From Termitomyces sp. T153 (Eukaryota > Basidiomycota > Agaricomycetes > Agaricales > Lyophyllaceae), in contig JACKQL020000009.1 of NCBI GenBank assembly GCA_018296165.2, forward strand, positions 124,001 through 188,000: a stretch of DNA of 64,000 bases. The letters are read 5' to 3'. The notes beneath the pieces are model-generated. The model worked only from the letters and a program-made list of their open reading frames with translations. It was not told the origin of the DNA and did not search any database. The number at the start of each line of letters is the position of its first letter. Positions within the stretch are counted from its first letter, which is position 1. This document shows positions 45,226-57,368 of the stretch, in pieces. The translations under genes and the position numbers were made by a program.

Positions 45226-46213
45226 CTAGGGGTGATAGATGTCATCCTCATGTGTTATCCTGATACCTTTGAGTGTGTACAGAAGGGCACAGTCCATGAG
45301 ACAAGGGATACAGGGTAGAACAATGACTGTGTTGACCCATCTTGAGTCTAGTGATCTTCTTCTTTGAAGATTCTTTTCTACAATAAGATCCACAATGTTA
45401 TCATAGTTTCCAACAAAGTTTTCAGTGAACTCCCACAAGTACTCCCTTTTTCAGGTGGGATAAATGTCTTGAGTACTCAGTGGGCATTCTGGATATTGTG
45501 GTCAGATGTGGAAAGTCAACCTTGTGGACAAATGGAAGTAGCTCCTCCTTTTGAATTACCCATTTGTTGGTTCCTTCTCAATTGTAGATGCTAGGTTGCC
45601 AATAGCACAACTTGTGATTGACAACATATGCCACATCTTCATAGGTCACAGGGACATAGATCTTGTCATCCAGCAGTTTTCCCAGTTCCTCATCTGTAAG
45701 GCTTTGTCAAACTCAAAATATTGCCTCATCTGTTGCAGACTGATTACTTTCATGAAGCTAAGGCCCTCTGCCAGAAAGTAATCATTGCAACCTTCTACCT
45801 GGTATAGATAGGCATTCCCTCTCACATGAAAATGTCTAGGACAATTGATAATGTGGTATTTAGGATGCATGAAAGCTTTTGTCTTGCTTAGTAGTGTAGA
45901 TTGGTCCCTGAGCCAATGCCAGAGTTATTAGCACTTGACATTGGCTGGCCAATATTAGATGAGGTGGTAGGTTAGGTGCTGCAGGATTGTCAGACATGAT
46001 AGAGCAGGTGAGACCTGACTGTTCCAGGTGCCCAGACCAGTCATATCTCAAAAAGGTAAGTCCCACAAACACCTGAGAATTTTCCAGAGGTTCCTCATTG
46101 CTGACTGGAAGGTACATAACAGACTCAGTCCCATCACCTCCAGGTACTCTTTGAAGGCCCTCATATAGTATACCTGCCCAAAAGGCAACCACAAGGCTAG
46201 AAGATGGATTCAC
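45226..46213 (-). pseudogene. Gypsy-3 pol C-terminal region
   Basis: Three minus-strand frames (46213-45860, 45870-45646, 45438-45226) follow the integrase. Segments such as VEGCNDYFLAEGLSFMKVIS look like conserved protein, but the domain is not clear to me. They are probably the C-terminal end of the pol polyprotein in this lineage. Confidence 0.5.
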
Positions 46214-46556
46214 TCAAAATGAGTCACCGTCAAGTTCCTCTATAATACAGTAAGGACAAATGAATTTGGGAGACAATTCCTTGGCTAATCCTTTAGTCAT
46301 GGCAGTGTTTTTGGTGGATATATATACATAATTTCCTTACTGAAACCTTGCAGGCCTTTTCCTCCAGTTAGCATCCCAGATCTGCCTAACACATGTCGCT
46401 ATGACATGATCATGAGTGGCCATGATTGCCAATTTCATATGGATGGTAAAAGCCCATACTCCAGCACATTCCCTTTCCACAGGTTTCTGGCTGTCCCAGA
46501 TCAAAGATTTGAGCATTCTCCCAGAGTTGAGGAAGAAAGGTATGAAGCCAGTACTC

Positions 46557-46977
46557 TCACTTCTGGTGCAATTGATCAAGTTCAATAGTCATTTGGGTAA
46601 CAGTCCTGTTGGCATGCTCAATAGACCCATCAGTCTGTGGGTGATAAGGACTGGACATGCACAGTTCTGTGCCAATCAATTCATTCAACCTATCCCAAAA
46701 TTTGCTGGTAAACCAGGGATCCCTGTCACTAACAATAGTCTTAGGTAGCCTGTGATGGCTGTACACCTCTGCAAATATCAGTTCTGCAATGTCTTTTGCT
46801 TTGTAATTGGTCTGGCCTGGGACCAAGTGGACCATAGTACTGTGTAGGTCTATTATCACCATGATTGAATTGTAAGTAGCATCCCAATCTGAGGATGTTG
46901 GTAGTGGCCCTACAAAGTTGACTCCAATGAATTATCAAGGTGCTGATAGGACACAGGTTCAACACAGATGGATGCAT
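46557..46977 (-). pseudogene. Gypsy-3 integrase core
   Basis: The frame shows MVIIDLHSTMVHLVPG, then TIVSDRDPWFTSKFWDRL and SSPYHPQTDGSIEHANRTV. These are the first Asp, second Asp and Glu-helix blocks of gypsy integrase; the usual Glu before NR lies in SIEHANR. Frameshifts flank it. Confidence 0.88.
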
Positions 46978-47348
46978 AGTTTGATTTAGTGTTGTTTTGG
47001 TCAGTTTTCTTTTCCTTCTTCTTTTGCTTTGCTGGCAGTGTGGTGTTTAGTATATAGTCCTTTTCCTTCCCACTCCTGCCCTCCATCTGCAATGGGCAAG
47101 GAGCTGTCCTAGCAGCCCTCTTGGCTGCCAATCTCACTGACATTCACATTGAGCTGACCTGTGCTGGTTCCAATTTTGACCCTGAAATACCCTCCCATTC
47201 TACTGTACTCCTATAAGGCTTCCAAGATAGTGCTACAGCCTCCAGTCTGGCCAACACTGGCCTTGACAACCACTGAGCACCCAGTCTGCTACTCTGTCCT
47301 TCATCAAACTGTATGTATTCTAATACAGCATGTACCATGCCCAGAGTT

Positions 47349-48300
47349 TCATTGGAGTAAAGCCTCAATAACATATGACAACACATAGACAACTTCAAAA
47401 TCAAACACCAACAACTTTTCCATCCAGTGAGCTTTCCTTTGGGACAAGTCTTGCTGCTTCAGTAAGTGTACTAAACCCTTATGGTCAGTGTACCATCTAA
47501 AATAGACACCCTGTGGGATATCCTGATGGCACTTCATGGTCTCCACCCCAGCCAACAATTCCACCTCATAAGTTGTGTGATTCTGCTGGGCACTTTTTTT
47601 TTTAGTTTTGCTGAGAAGAACACCACTACTCTTGCAGTCTTTCAATCATTGCCCTGGCTGACCACACCTCCAGTTCCAGTGACACAACCATCATTGACTG
47701 CAGGGTCATTGAGGCCATATTGTAGGGAGCTGCAATGATGATCTCAGCAGCTCATGACATGCCTCTTGACCTTGTCAAATGCATGCTGATGTGTCTCTGT
47801 CCATCAAGCATGCTGCTGCCCATAAGGTTGTGCAGTGCACTCATCAGTATCCAGACACAATCAATGTCATTGGTGAGGTAGCTGGCAGTGCCTAAAAATC
47901 TATTGAGCAGTTCCTTTGAGGTAGGCATCTCCCACTTTACCAAGGCATCCACCTTATCCAGATCCATTTGGATGTCTTGATTGTCAACTATATGGCCAAA
48001 GATCTTTATCCCCAGCATAGCAGTTTGAGTTTAGACTTACTCAGGTAAAGCTTTTCCTATCTAAGTATGTCCATTACTATTTCAATGTATTGAACCATGT
48101 TCCTCCAGAGTGTACAAGTAAATTACAATGTCATCTAGATGAAAATCCAGCCACTGACCTATGTATTCCAAAAACACATAGTTCATTAGCACCTGATTGG
48201 TTGTTGGCACATTACAATTGCCCTGTTGAACAATATGACTGGCCATTGTTCCACTAGGAGTGTTGACCATTGTTCTTGGTACATGTCCAGAGATAATTCA
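47349..48300 (-). pseudogene. Gypsy-3 reverse transcriptase and RNase H
   Basis: RNase H reads TTYEVELLAGVETMKCHQ, then VYFRWYTDHKGLVHLLKQQ and QRKAHWMEKLLVFDFEVVY. The reverse-transcriptase end reads FLGTASYLTNDIDC and, upstream, EYIGQWLDFHLDDIVIYL, so the catalytic LDDI is kept here. Several stops and frame changes separate the parts. Confidence 0.85.
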
Positions 48301-48514
48301 TATCTGTTCATAAGCATTCTGGCCATCAATCAGGGACTGATATCTGGCCTGTACTGCATGCTTCAGAATCCCCTCCATGTCAGGCAGAGGTGAGCATCTT
48401 CTTTGTGTTGGCATCATGCTCATGCAGGTTGACAACCAATTTCAGCCTTGGCAGCCTGGTGTCAGGCTTCTTGATGTATAGCATGGGAGAAGAACTCTCT
48501 CCAGAGGTAATCTC

Positions 48515-49110
48515 TCACCTCCATGTACACAAATAGTCATCTATTTTTTCTACCCACTGGGGCAGCAGCACCTTTGGGCACTTAGATGGATGCCAGGAAT
48601 ATATTTTGCCCTTGTCTGTTAGGGGAATCTCATGCTTTATAGCACACAATGATGGCAATGGAAATTCCAAAGCCTTCTTGCAGATGGGCTTGGCATACTT
48701 TAACAGCTCTTGCCTAATGTCATCTATCTGCAAATTATATACCTGCATTGTCTCCAAATCCAAACAATGAATGCTGCTACCCCTTGTCACAAGACTTTCA
48801 TCACTGCTGATCAGAACATGAGTCAGCTTCAGCCCCACCATCACACTTTCCTGGAAGAACTGTGGTTTACTTAGAATCACATTGTATCTGGACAAGTTCA
48901 TGACATCAAACTTCCAGACCTCATTAATCTCCTGGTACTGTAACTGAGCCTCAATTGTATAGTTGATATTTGACCATGATCCCTGTGCAGCTGTCTGGAC
49001 ATTTAACAGTGAAACTAAGTCCCTTTTCTGCAAACTAAGTTGGCTTACTAAAGTGGTAGACACAAAATTACCAAGTGACCTTGAATCAAGGAGTGCTCAC
49101 ACTGGATGCC
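48515..49110 (-). pseudogene. Gypsy-3 protease region
   Basis: On the minus strand ALLDSRSLGNFVSTTLVSQL replaces the usual D-S-G-S active site, so Gly is Arg (a G to A change). The rest, FDVMNLSRYNVILSKPQFF, matches the conserved strand typical of this fungal gypsy lineage. The active site would not function. Confidence 0.82.
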
Positions 49111-50033
49111 TGTTCATCTGGATTACCAATACCACTGGGTCAGAAATCATCTGCAAGGAGCCTTAGGGTATCAAAGCATTTTGTTCCACATTCCTTATCA
49201 ATGGTGTGTCACCCTTTTGCTGGGTGCCAACAGTGTTGACAGCATTTACCTTCAGCATCCCAAGTTCAGGGTCCATGCTCATGCAATCTGCAAATCCAGT
49301 AATCAATTCTGCCAAGGACTGCTATAGTCTGTGATGTCACAGGCCCCCAATATCATGCCAGGGATTTGCCAACACCTAACAATAGAGGTGGCCCCTTCTG
49401 CACACTCTCTTCTCATACAAGGTGCACAGATTGATGCCTTTGCATAACACCAGACCAATGTCCAACCATGCTGTGAAATCCAGAGCCCAATCAAACACCC
49501 TAATAATGGAGTTCTGTTTATGTAAGCCATCTCTCACACATCAAACCTATTGCTGTCCTGCAGGGTTTGGGGAACAGTTCTGCTGGAGCCTTCCTTTCTC
49601 TTTTCAAGCAACCACTTTACCTAGTGGAGGATGATGTGCTTGTTAGAACACCAATGGTGCCAATGGCACACCATCCCAATGTCCATGCCATGGCACTGCA
49701 CTAATCTCAATGTGTAGTCCAATGCCAGCAGGAACTCATTCCCCAGAACCAGCCAGTCATCCACAAGGACATCCTCCTCAGTGAGTCCATCCATAATGAC
49801 ATACTGACTATTACTGACCAAGTACACCAGAAACTCTCTTCCATGATGATCCTCCAGCTCAGCATTGCCTGGATAGGGCTGCTGGGATTCCAACAGATAT
49901 TCATCCTGAATGGCCCAAGGATCCCTGGTAAGTTCCTTTCTGCCTAAGTTATATAAGTTTACCTCATTGACCACATATCAGTCAGGTCTCTTGGGAGGTC
50001 CTGCCTTGGACTTCCAACTGACTAGCACCTCCT

Positions 50034-51379
50034 TCAGCAGGAGCAGCCCCTTAGCACCCTAACCCCCTCAAAGTGAATTGCACCCAATTGGATCTGTACC
50101 TCTGCCAACAACAGCTCCTTGACTGTGGTTTCTGTGATGTTGCACAACCAATTGGTCTCTGCTAGTGAGTAACTTATGTTGTTGTTCATCATGCTAGGAA
50201 GACTGCCATTGCAACTAGAAGATTTCACAGCATTGTTTTTGGGGCAGCTACATGCTAGGTGTTCTATGCTTCCACATCCATAACACCTGCTCTCCACCCT
50301 GTAATGCTCCCTCTCTTTTAGTTGACAGCTTCTGATTATTGCTGGTGCTTACTTCCCCTGCCTTCTTGTTAGAGTATTTACTGACCCAGAAATTGTTGGG
50401 GTCCCTGAGATGTATTAATGCTGGATCTCTTATTACAGAACTCATCTGGGTAACTGCCACTCTTTGGTATGGCAGGTTTTTAGTTCTTATGTTCCTTTTC
50501 CTGTTCCTGGTCCTCACCCAAAGTTTGTGCCACCTCAAACAGCTTAGCCTTATCAGAAATTGGGTGGAAAGCACACATTAAACAACCTCTTAAAGAACCC
50601 ACAGATGTCCCATTCCTCAGTCTCCATCAACACATTTTTCGAGGTAGACCTGGTAAGCTTTTCCCTTCAAAAAATTTGCCATTTCTGGGATCTGATCTTC
50701 AATGGGCACTCTTCCTTTCTTTGAGTAAGTTGTGTACTGTCCAAAAGTTCCAACCCCAAGTGGGAACCATTCTCCAATCTCCCTTTGGAGCTGAAGCTTC
50801 AGAATGCCTCCAAATAGGTGTCCTTACCCAATTGCTCACTTTCCTGGGATGGTGGCTCTGACCCTTCCCTCTTTTTAGGCCTTTTGTTTTTGTTTGGTGA
50901 GTGGGTTTGTTAATTGATCATTTGGTCAGACTCTATCAACATTGGCTCAACTAATTGGGTATATTGTAGGTATCCTTTACCCATCCTGGACTTGATATCT
51001 TGTTGTAATGTAGGCTTCATTTCTGGCCTCTAGTGAGCTTTGTTTTCCTTTATTTTCCTTGCCTCTGCCAACTGGAGTTCCAGATGCTTGATTCCATTAT
51101 TGCTCTCAGGTTCCACAATTTTGTGGGCTAGAGTCCTATTTTAGGTAGTCAGGGCATTGAGTCTAGCCAGGCCCTTCACTGTGCTCTCTATCTACAGGAT
51201 TTTCCTATGGCCTTGTAGGATCTCTGGATGACATTTCTGGGCTTTCTTGGCCTGTTGCTCTCCTAGGCAATGAGCTGAGACTAGCCATTTGAGACCTTGG
51301 TGGCCCTTTCATGGGAGGGAGCCCTGGTTCCATAGTAGCTGGGTATGTCAGCTCTCTCTTTTGATTTGTATCTGCTGTG
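50034..51379 (-). pseudogene. Gypsy-3 gag, downstream part with zinc knuckle
   Basis: A knuckle CYGCGSIEHLACSC (C-x2-C-x4-H-x4-C) lies near 50290-50245. Upstream the frame resumes from the retroposon insertion with HSRYKSKERADIPSYYG. Stops interrupt the region between. Confidence 0.7.
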
Positions 51380-51384
51380 TAAGC

Positions 51385-51386
<2 letters not shown>

Positions 51387-51464
<78 letters not shown>

Positions 51465-51466
51465 AT
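51387..51466. repeat. (GTT)n microsatellite, tail of retroposon copy 1
   Basis: About 26 perfect GTT units on the plus strand, (AAC)n on the minus strand. It lies at the 3' end of the retroposon and directly against the target duplication, so it is most likely the element's tail rather than an independent microsatellite. Confidence 0.9.
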
Positions 51467-52303
51467 TGTTGCTCTCCTATTATTTTCAAAGGAGTGCTGG
51501 GGCATTGCCCTATGTCCTCCCCTGCAGTATGTATAGGTGTGATTTATAGACACTCCTAAGGTACTCCAGCCCAAAGCCTTTTCAAGCCTGCTAGTTATGC
51601 CCCATAACCACTCTACTACAGTTTGATCCATTTGGAGTTCATACAGCCCTCACATAAGCTCCCATACTATCTGCCATTAATGTGCCATCCCCACTAATAC
51701 CCACTTTTACACTCCACAATGCTTGCCAAGCCAGCTCACACCCACTTGGCATGGGTCACAACTCCCATCTCTGATCCCAGACCCTATGCTTCATTTGGCA
51801 TGGTGCTAGGCACTCCACACCCAGATTCTTGACATCACTGACCCAGTTTACAGGCTGCCTCAAAGGCTGGATAACTAGGCAAGGGTCACATGATACTTCA
51901 GCAACCAGGCACTAACACATCTTGATGCTTCCCTTTCTTGGACCTATCCATGCTATGGCCCGACAGGTTTGATGAGGCTATGGTTTTCACCCCTCCCTAT
52001 TTTGCTGCACTGGGTAACCCTTTCCTTTTCTGTCTGGACACAAGATCAGTGGTGACATTGCATCTTGTGCCCATGTGCTAATAGTGTTAGGTAATTCCTG
52101 ACAGCCCAACCAACAAAGCCTTTCTAAGAGCATGTGGATGGGCAGTGGCTTCCTGGCAGTGTTGAAACAACCCATATGGTGTCTAAGGTGTTTTCCACAC
52201 AGGCACACTCAGCCAGAGTCAAAACCCTGACCTTGCACTTGCAGATCATGTGACCTGCTTTGGGACACAATGGTGCCAACTGAGCCACCATGCCCCTGCC
52301 ATC
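51387..52303 (-). mobile_element. tRNA-headed retroposon, copy 1 (917 bp), inside gypsy-3 gag
   Basis: Bounded by a perfect 7-bp duplication TAAGCTT (51380-51386 and 52304-52310). On the minus strand it starts near a tRNA-like head with an A box TGGCTCAGTTGG (52287-52276) and a B box GGTTTTGACTC (52226-52216). It ends in an (AAC)n tail of about 80 bp (51387-51466). It matches copy 2 at 57369-58304 over the head, the segment at 52060-52200 and the tail-side segment at 51550-51720. It has no coding capacity. CpGs are mostly decayed. The layout fits LINE-assisted target-primed insertion of a SINE-like element, but it is unusually long. Confidence 0.85.
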
Positions 52304-52537
52304 TAAGCTTACTTGTAACTTGGTATGCTTAGTTCTCCCCTTATCTTTGCCTATGTAGTTTTTGTCAGGCATTTGGTCTATATCAATTTTACCCTTTTGT
52401 CCATTGTCATTAGCCCCATATTTGGGCACCAATCCTTCTGCCAGGACACTCTGTCTCTCTGGGAACCATATGCCTGGGAGTAACTTCACCGAGTCACTAG
52501 CCACATGGGGCACCACCCCTAAATTGACCACCATCAA
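52304..52537 (-). pseudogene. Gypsy-3 gag, N-terminal part
   Basis: The frame starts MMVVNLGVVPHVASDSVKLL close to the right LTR and runs to KHTKLQVSL, where the retroposon begins. Removing the insert and one TAAGCTT brings it in frame with HSRYKSKER on the other side. Confidence 0.7.
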
Positions 52538-52541
52538 CTTC

Positions 52542-52729
52542 AGAACAGTTGTAAGTTGTTTCTTTTTGTTCTACTCAAAAATTTATGGTACAGTACTTGA
52601 TCATGTTATAATGAGAAGTAATTAGAAAATAGATAAGAATAGAAGAAACAACCTATGTCATTGCTTCTTGGATAATTTGTCAGGCACTCCTTGTAAGTGA
52701 AGGTGGTGGTAATGTCACATTCCCACTAC
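52542..52729 (-). repeat. Gypsy-3 right (5') LTR
   Basis: Pairs with 44940-45127 in the same orientation and length. It directly precedes the gag start on the minus strand. Confidence 0.75.
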
Positions 52730-53640
52730 AGTAACCTCAGGCTCGGTGTACTTCTTGCTTCCCTTATTTTTTTTCATGTTGGGTAATCTAACCTTTCCAA
52801 TGTCAATATGGGTATACAGGCAGAATAAATGATGGTCTGCATCAACAACAATGTTGGTCTCACTCTGGACTTATACAATGTTCTACCTGATCAACCCTGG
52901 AAAAGGGTCCTGATCAAGTTTGACTTGAAGGTTGAAGTCAACCAATACCATGAATGGACAGTTGCCTTTTTGAAAAATATTCCTGCTAGTAATAGTGGGT
53001 TTTTGTCATGCTAACCACTCTGAAGATGCAAAGGTTGATTCAGAATCAGACCATTTGATTTGTGTCATTTTGGCATGACCTGACAAAACCATTCCACATG
53101 TTTCCAACACATTCTACTTACATCTTCCACAGGTTAGGATTGGATATGAATGTACAAATACATGATGATTATGAATCTTAATCTTCCACTGTCGGAGTAG
53201 CAGGCTCTGCAACAGTATGGGCACCTATCCCTATATGACAAATTGAGCACATGACCCCCCCCCCTCCCCTTTAGAGGGACTTTGTTTCTATCATCGAGTG
53301 CATGGAAACAACTTCATCAGCAGAATCAGATTTTGATGGTGACGCTGGTGGGCTTGTGGACGATCAACAGACTTTCTAGAGTCAAATTAGGAAATAGGAC
53401 AGAGTTAACTGCTTCAACTGTAGTAAATAAGCCTCAATTGAGTCTTTAGCAAACATTTCACGGGCCATTAGTGTGTTCTTAGACTCAAAATTGAGTATTA
53501 TGTGCATTTTTGCAAAAATTTTGAAACATGTTTTAATCATCTACTGTTCTGGAAAAATATGTCACTTTTGAAACATGTTTTAATCATCTACTGTTCTGGA
53601 AAAATATGTCATTTATGATTGGTATATTATCCCTACTACT
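52730..53640. other. Repeat-derived region right of gypsy-3
   Basis: CpG-poor. A plus-strand frame at 52829-53014 (VLIKFDLKVEVNQYHEWTV) has no assignable family. A C-run of about ten bases lies at 53257. Normal composition returns near 53640. Confidence 0.4.
53519..53612. repeat. Perfect 47-bp tandem duplication
   Basis: Two adjacent copies of a 47-bp unit beginning TTTTGAAACATGTTTTAATC; they are identical except at the last base of the unit, so the duplication is recent. Confidence 0.9.
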
Positions 53641-56600
53641 AGTAGAGATATAGCCAACAAAAATCAAACGAGTTTTGCATCAATGATAGATGGGCTGATG
53701 AAGATTCCGGACCTAGATGGTGACCCTGGTGGATGGTGACCCTGGTGACCCTTGTCCCATCTGGTACCGGATGGTAATAGGGTTCGCCATCAATTTCGGA
53801 TTGTCCTGGTGTTTTGGCATCAAGTATGTGTTGATCATACAGGAGTGGCTCGGATGAAACGTACACTGATAAACAAAACAGGTAACAAGTGAGACCAAGA
53901 ACATATTCAGGTCATTGTGAGTGCGTGGCCATGGTATGGTGAATGTAGTAAGGACGTGTTAACATGGATAATACTTATACTACACAAAGAGAATATGAAT
54001 ATAAATGTCAAGCAATATACCATATTTCGGGTTGCAGCACGTTCTGCCAAAATTACAGGATAACTTTTGTTTTATTGAGCTTGATTGATTTGAAGTTCAA
54101 TAATAGGATGGATCTTGACCAACGACTAAACCTATCGGGGCTGATACTGGACTCGGTGGATATATACTGGAAAATGTAATTCTAGAAGGGTGTCTATGGA
54201 CATGAGAATAAATTCTGGTATTAAGCAAGAAGATAAAACTTTGCAAACACTATAATAAGGCAGGGTATCTGGGAGATGACAACTGTGAGCGACAACAAGT
54301 TGATATTCAAGTGGGTGGCGCACTTAGCGAAAGAAGTAAAAACTGGTACTGCATTGATAAATTTGGGATCACGTTCAGATGGTTGCACAGGGAATTAAGA
54401 CCCAGTTGACAAGGGTTGTTTGAACGACAAAACAGGAGTGAGATGGACTATGGCGTTAATCGAATATATGTTCAATGTGGTCAAGGGCCTACAAGCCTGA
54501 GTAGGTGGCGCGTTGTCCTAATCGGATGTCAGAGGCAGATCACAATTTAAGATCTTGGTATGTAAAGCACATTCCAGACGGCGGCGAATATAGAGAGGGA
54601 GGTACGTTCCCAAATGTTATATACACTGGAATACTGATGTTGAAACCATTAACAACTTGATTTTGGAACTCAAAGACAGTCTGAGGCAAACAGGAAAGTT
54701 GATACGACATGTAATAACATAACTATGTTGTATAGTACCTGTGCAGGAGTTCAGAACATGGTTCGAACTCGATCCGAGAGGGTCAGACTTTATATTATCC
54801 ATAATCTAACCCCAATAAAGAAGCTGATGAAGGTGTAGAAGAGAAAGCTTCACAGTTTAACTTGTGTTGCTTCTAAGGTGAACATTGACTCAGAACGCGA
54901 TAGTCACTGTCCGAAGGACATGTGAGAGTAACGTCCCCCACGACAATGGTGGGCGACATCCATTGACATTGACCATGCATCCAGGTAGGTGGTTCTGAGA
55001 GCCCGAGTAGGTGGCGCTCGGCCTGACGCTTGATGAATTCGAAGATATATTGAAATAGACATGGTAAAGAACGTTATTTCAGGTTCAGAAGCAGTTTTCT
55101 CTTGGAACGGTGGCACAAACTCTCATGTCGATACGACCTTGGTGAACAACAAGAGCCTATGAAAGTATAATCGATACGTTTACAAGTTGCCCAACATGAC
55201 CGAGTGACTTATTTGAGGTATGTGAAGGCTGGCTGTATGCTATGCGGCAGAGTTGCACAAATGAACGTTGGAGCACCTCTCAATAAAACGTAATCAACGA
55301 TTTTTTTGGGGACAATTTACTCCGGGGAGGGGGGGTGAGAGAGGGAGGATCCTGTTTCATCGAAATGCCTTTGGACAGAACACAGTCAATAGGAATCGGC
55401 CGCTGAAGATGCGATCGCGCCCTTGGGACGCATCTATCATCGACATGCATATGTATCGCGAGGCCCCAGTTCTCACGTTCCCTTTGGTTTGTTGCTATAC
55501 ATCTATTACTAGATGCCGCGTATACTAATCATCAACGAAGAGGTCCTTCTTTCAAATTTGTGCGCGTGTATGGGAGCGAGATTGATTTGGAGCGCACTAG
55601 CATGGGAGTCGGCGTTGGAAGAGGCAACGTGTGACGATATGCATGACAATTGCATCACAATCTTTGAGGTAGGGTTGAGAATGGGTGGGATTTTGACGAG
55701 AAGCCTGAGATGATTGGAGCGGAGGCTATAGTCTGCTATAGCTTCCGTCCACTGCGTAGTTGTTCCGACTCTTGCCAAAAAATCCCTTAGTGTTGTTCTG
55801 ATAAATTTCGATCAAAATGAACTCGAACTACAGCAAGAAGATACGTAAGCTGCGCTAGGATAGGTAAAAAGATGTCCGTTTGGTTACCGGTTCAACTTCA
55901 GCTTGACACTGTGTGGGGAAATATCGATATACATATGCGCATTGGTACATCGGTATATTGGCGGTAGGCACACCTTCTCGAATTGAGACACGATGGCATG
56001 CCGTATCGTTAGCGATGGGTAATTACAGCACGAAGGAGTATATTTTTTTCAATTCGCACGGGTATGGGAACGACATGATTGATTATTGATTCGGGGTGCA
56101 CCTGCATGAGAATCGTTGTTAGAAAGGGCTGGTTATATATGAGTAAATACAATAACGACACATTCGCTTCTAGGCAGTAGTGGAATGAAGTTCAACAACT
56201 ATAAGCAGATTGAAGGATGCCTTGTAGTCTACTACTAGGGACACTACCAAATTTGTTCGTACACTGTTCGACTGGTATGATATCAGACGTGTTGCTAAGT
56301 TCTTTTCGGAGGCTCATAATCATTAGGTCACCAAACTTCAAGAATTCCATTTGGAATTCCTGAGTCCCCCAAAGCACGATTTTTCTGAGAAACTTCGTCC
56401 TTGAAAGGTCTCCGTATCGCTTCGTTCCTCCGAGATACTTGAAAATCAAAATGTTCGGAAGGCTCTTGTCCGAGAGGGGTGTCCTATCATATATCACAAG
56501 AATATATTCAAACAACAAACATACAGAGTGTGATCTATCTGGGTTTTCGAGATCTGCATAAGGAATTGCTCTCAAATTCAGCTCTAAGTAGGACACGAAG

Positions 56601-57355
56601 ATAACACAAGTAGCTTACAGTGAGAAAGATATTGTCTGTTTGGCCATGTACTAGTCATTCGATTTTTTTTCGAATACGTAACGTGTGTATGGAAGCAAGA
56701 ACTCGAACATGATTAATTATTGGTTCGGAGCGGACCAGCATGAGCATGAGAGACGTTGTTCGTTGGAAAGACCCGAGCAAAATTCCCTTTGAACTACCCT
56801 AGGATATCAGGCCCGGGCTGACGGCGCAGATTTCTTCCTGGAGAAATTGAGTGGATAATCCAAATACCGAACACTAGTACTTCATGAAACAAAGAACAAA
56901 GCGTCTACCCGAGGATGGATTCTAGCCTGCAGTATAGCTACCTGGGTGTCTGCATCACTCGGTTCGTGCTCTAACAACATTTGTTGAAATAGCAGCTCAT
57001 CGCTTGATAGACAGAAATATACGTAACTTGAGATAAAGGCGATCTGACTAATAGTTGCCAGACTGTCCGTTTGCTTACTACTCTTCATTTTCTGGCAGAT
57101 TTTTTGATTTGCAGTGCGTGTGCCAGTGATCATGAAAACTCGAACTCGAACTCGAACATGAACATGATTGATCGTTGATTTGAAGCACACTAGCATGAGA
57201 GTTCGTTGCAAAAGGCCAGGGGAAACGTGGAAATGATATATGTATGATGAGAAACAGTGATTGACGCATCTCTTGCTTCGTGACAGTAAGTTATCACATC
57301 ACTTGTGAGAATTATCAGATCGACTATCATATCATCAAAGTCTGCCTTCCGACAT
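53641..57355. other. Gene-poor region with diverged repeated modules
   Basis: CpG content is normal. A module containing CATGATTGATTATTG.. followed by GCACTAGCATGAGAG-like sequence occurs at about 55575, 56075, 56710 and 57165. A second shared motif, minus-strand AAACGGACA before a coding-like stretch, occurs near 55880 and 57070, with a weaker match near 56640. Another, GAGTAGGTGGCGC, occurs at 54504 and 55007, with a weaker copy near 54312. These look like decayed tandem copies of a gene with its promoter on the minus strand. Confidence 0.45.
56192..56596 (-). pseudogene. Hypothetical 134-aa frame in the repeated-module region
   Basis: The longest frame in this region. It reads SYLELNLRAIPYADLENPDR, later LLFEYILVIYDRTPLSDKSL and LWGTQEFQMEFLKFGDL, which looks protein-like. 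I recognise no domain. The equivalent position in the neighbouring module (56882-57211) holds a shorter frame that shares its start region, so both may be remnants of one small gene family. Confidence 0.35.
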
Positions 57356-57368
57356 GATGTATGTAAGA
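57356..57368. repeat. Left 13-bp target duplication of retroposon copy 2
   Basis: GATGTATGTAAGA, identical to 58305-58317. Confidence 0.93.

Larger units (their letters stand above)
44940..52729 (-). mobile_element. Gypsy-3: Ty3/gypsy retrotransposon with short LTRs, 7.8 kb
   Basis: Direct repeats at about 44940-45127 and 52542-52729, 188 bp each, frame the element; the first reads GAACAGTTGTAAGTTG and both end near CCACTAC. On the minus strand gag starts at 52537, followed by protease (about 49100-48515), reverse transcriptase, RNase H (47645-47349) and integrase (46977-46557), the gypsy order. It belongs to another lineage than gypsy-1 and gypsy-2. Frames are broken and CpG depleted. A 0.9-kb retroposon has inserted in gag at 51387-52303. 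No clean target duplication is visible. Confidence 0.82.

Noticed and set aside
51289..51631. Long Thr, Val or Leu homopolymer frames across the GTT repeat
   Set aside because: These are products of a trinucleotide repeat read in different frames on both strands; the repeat is the tail of a retroposon.
52210..52300. Functional tRNA gene at the retroposon heads
   Set aside because: A and B boxes are present but the anticodon and other arms do not form a standard cloverleaf, and both copies sit at the end of mobile units.
54904..55116. 70-codon minus-strand frame containing the GAGTAGGTGGCGC repeat
   Set aside because: The repeat recurs at 54504 in a different reading context, so I treat it as part of the decayed modules rather than a gene.
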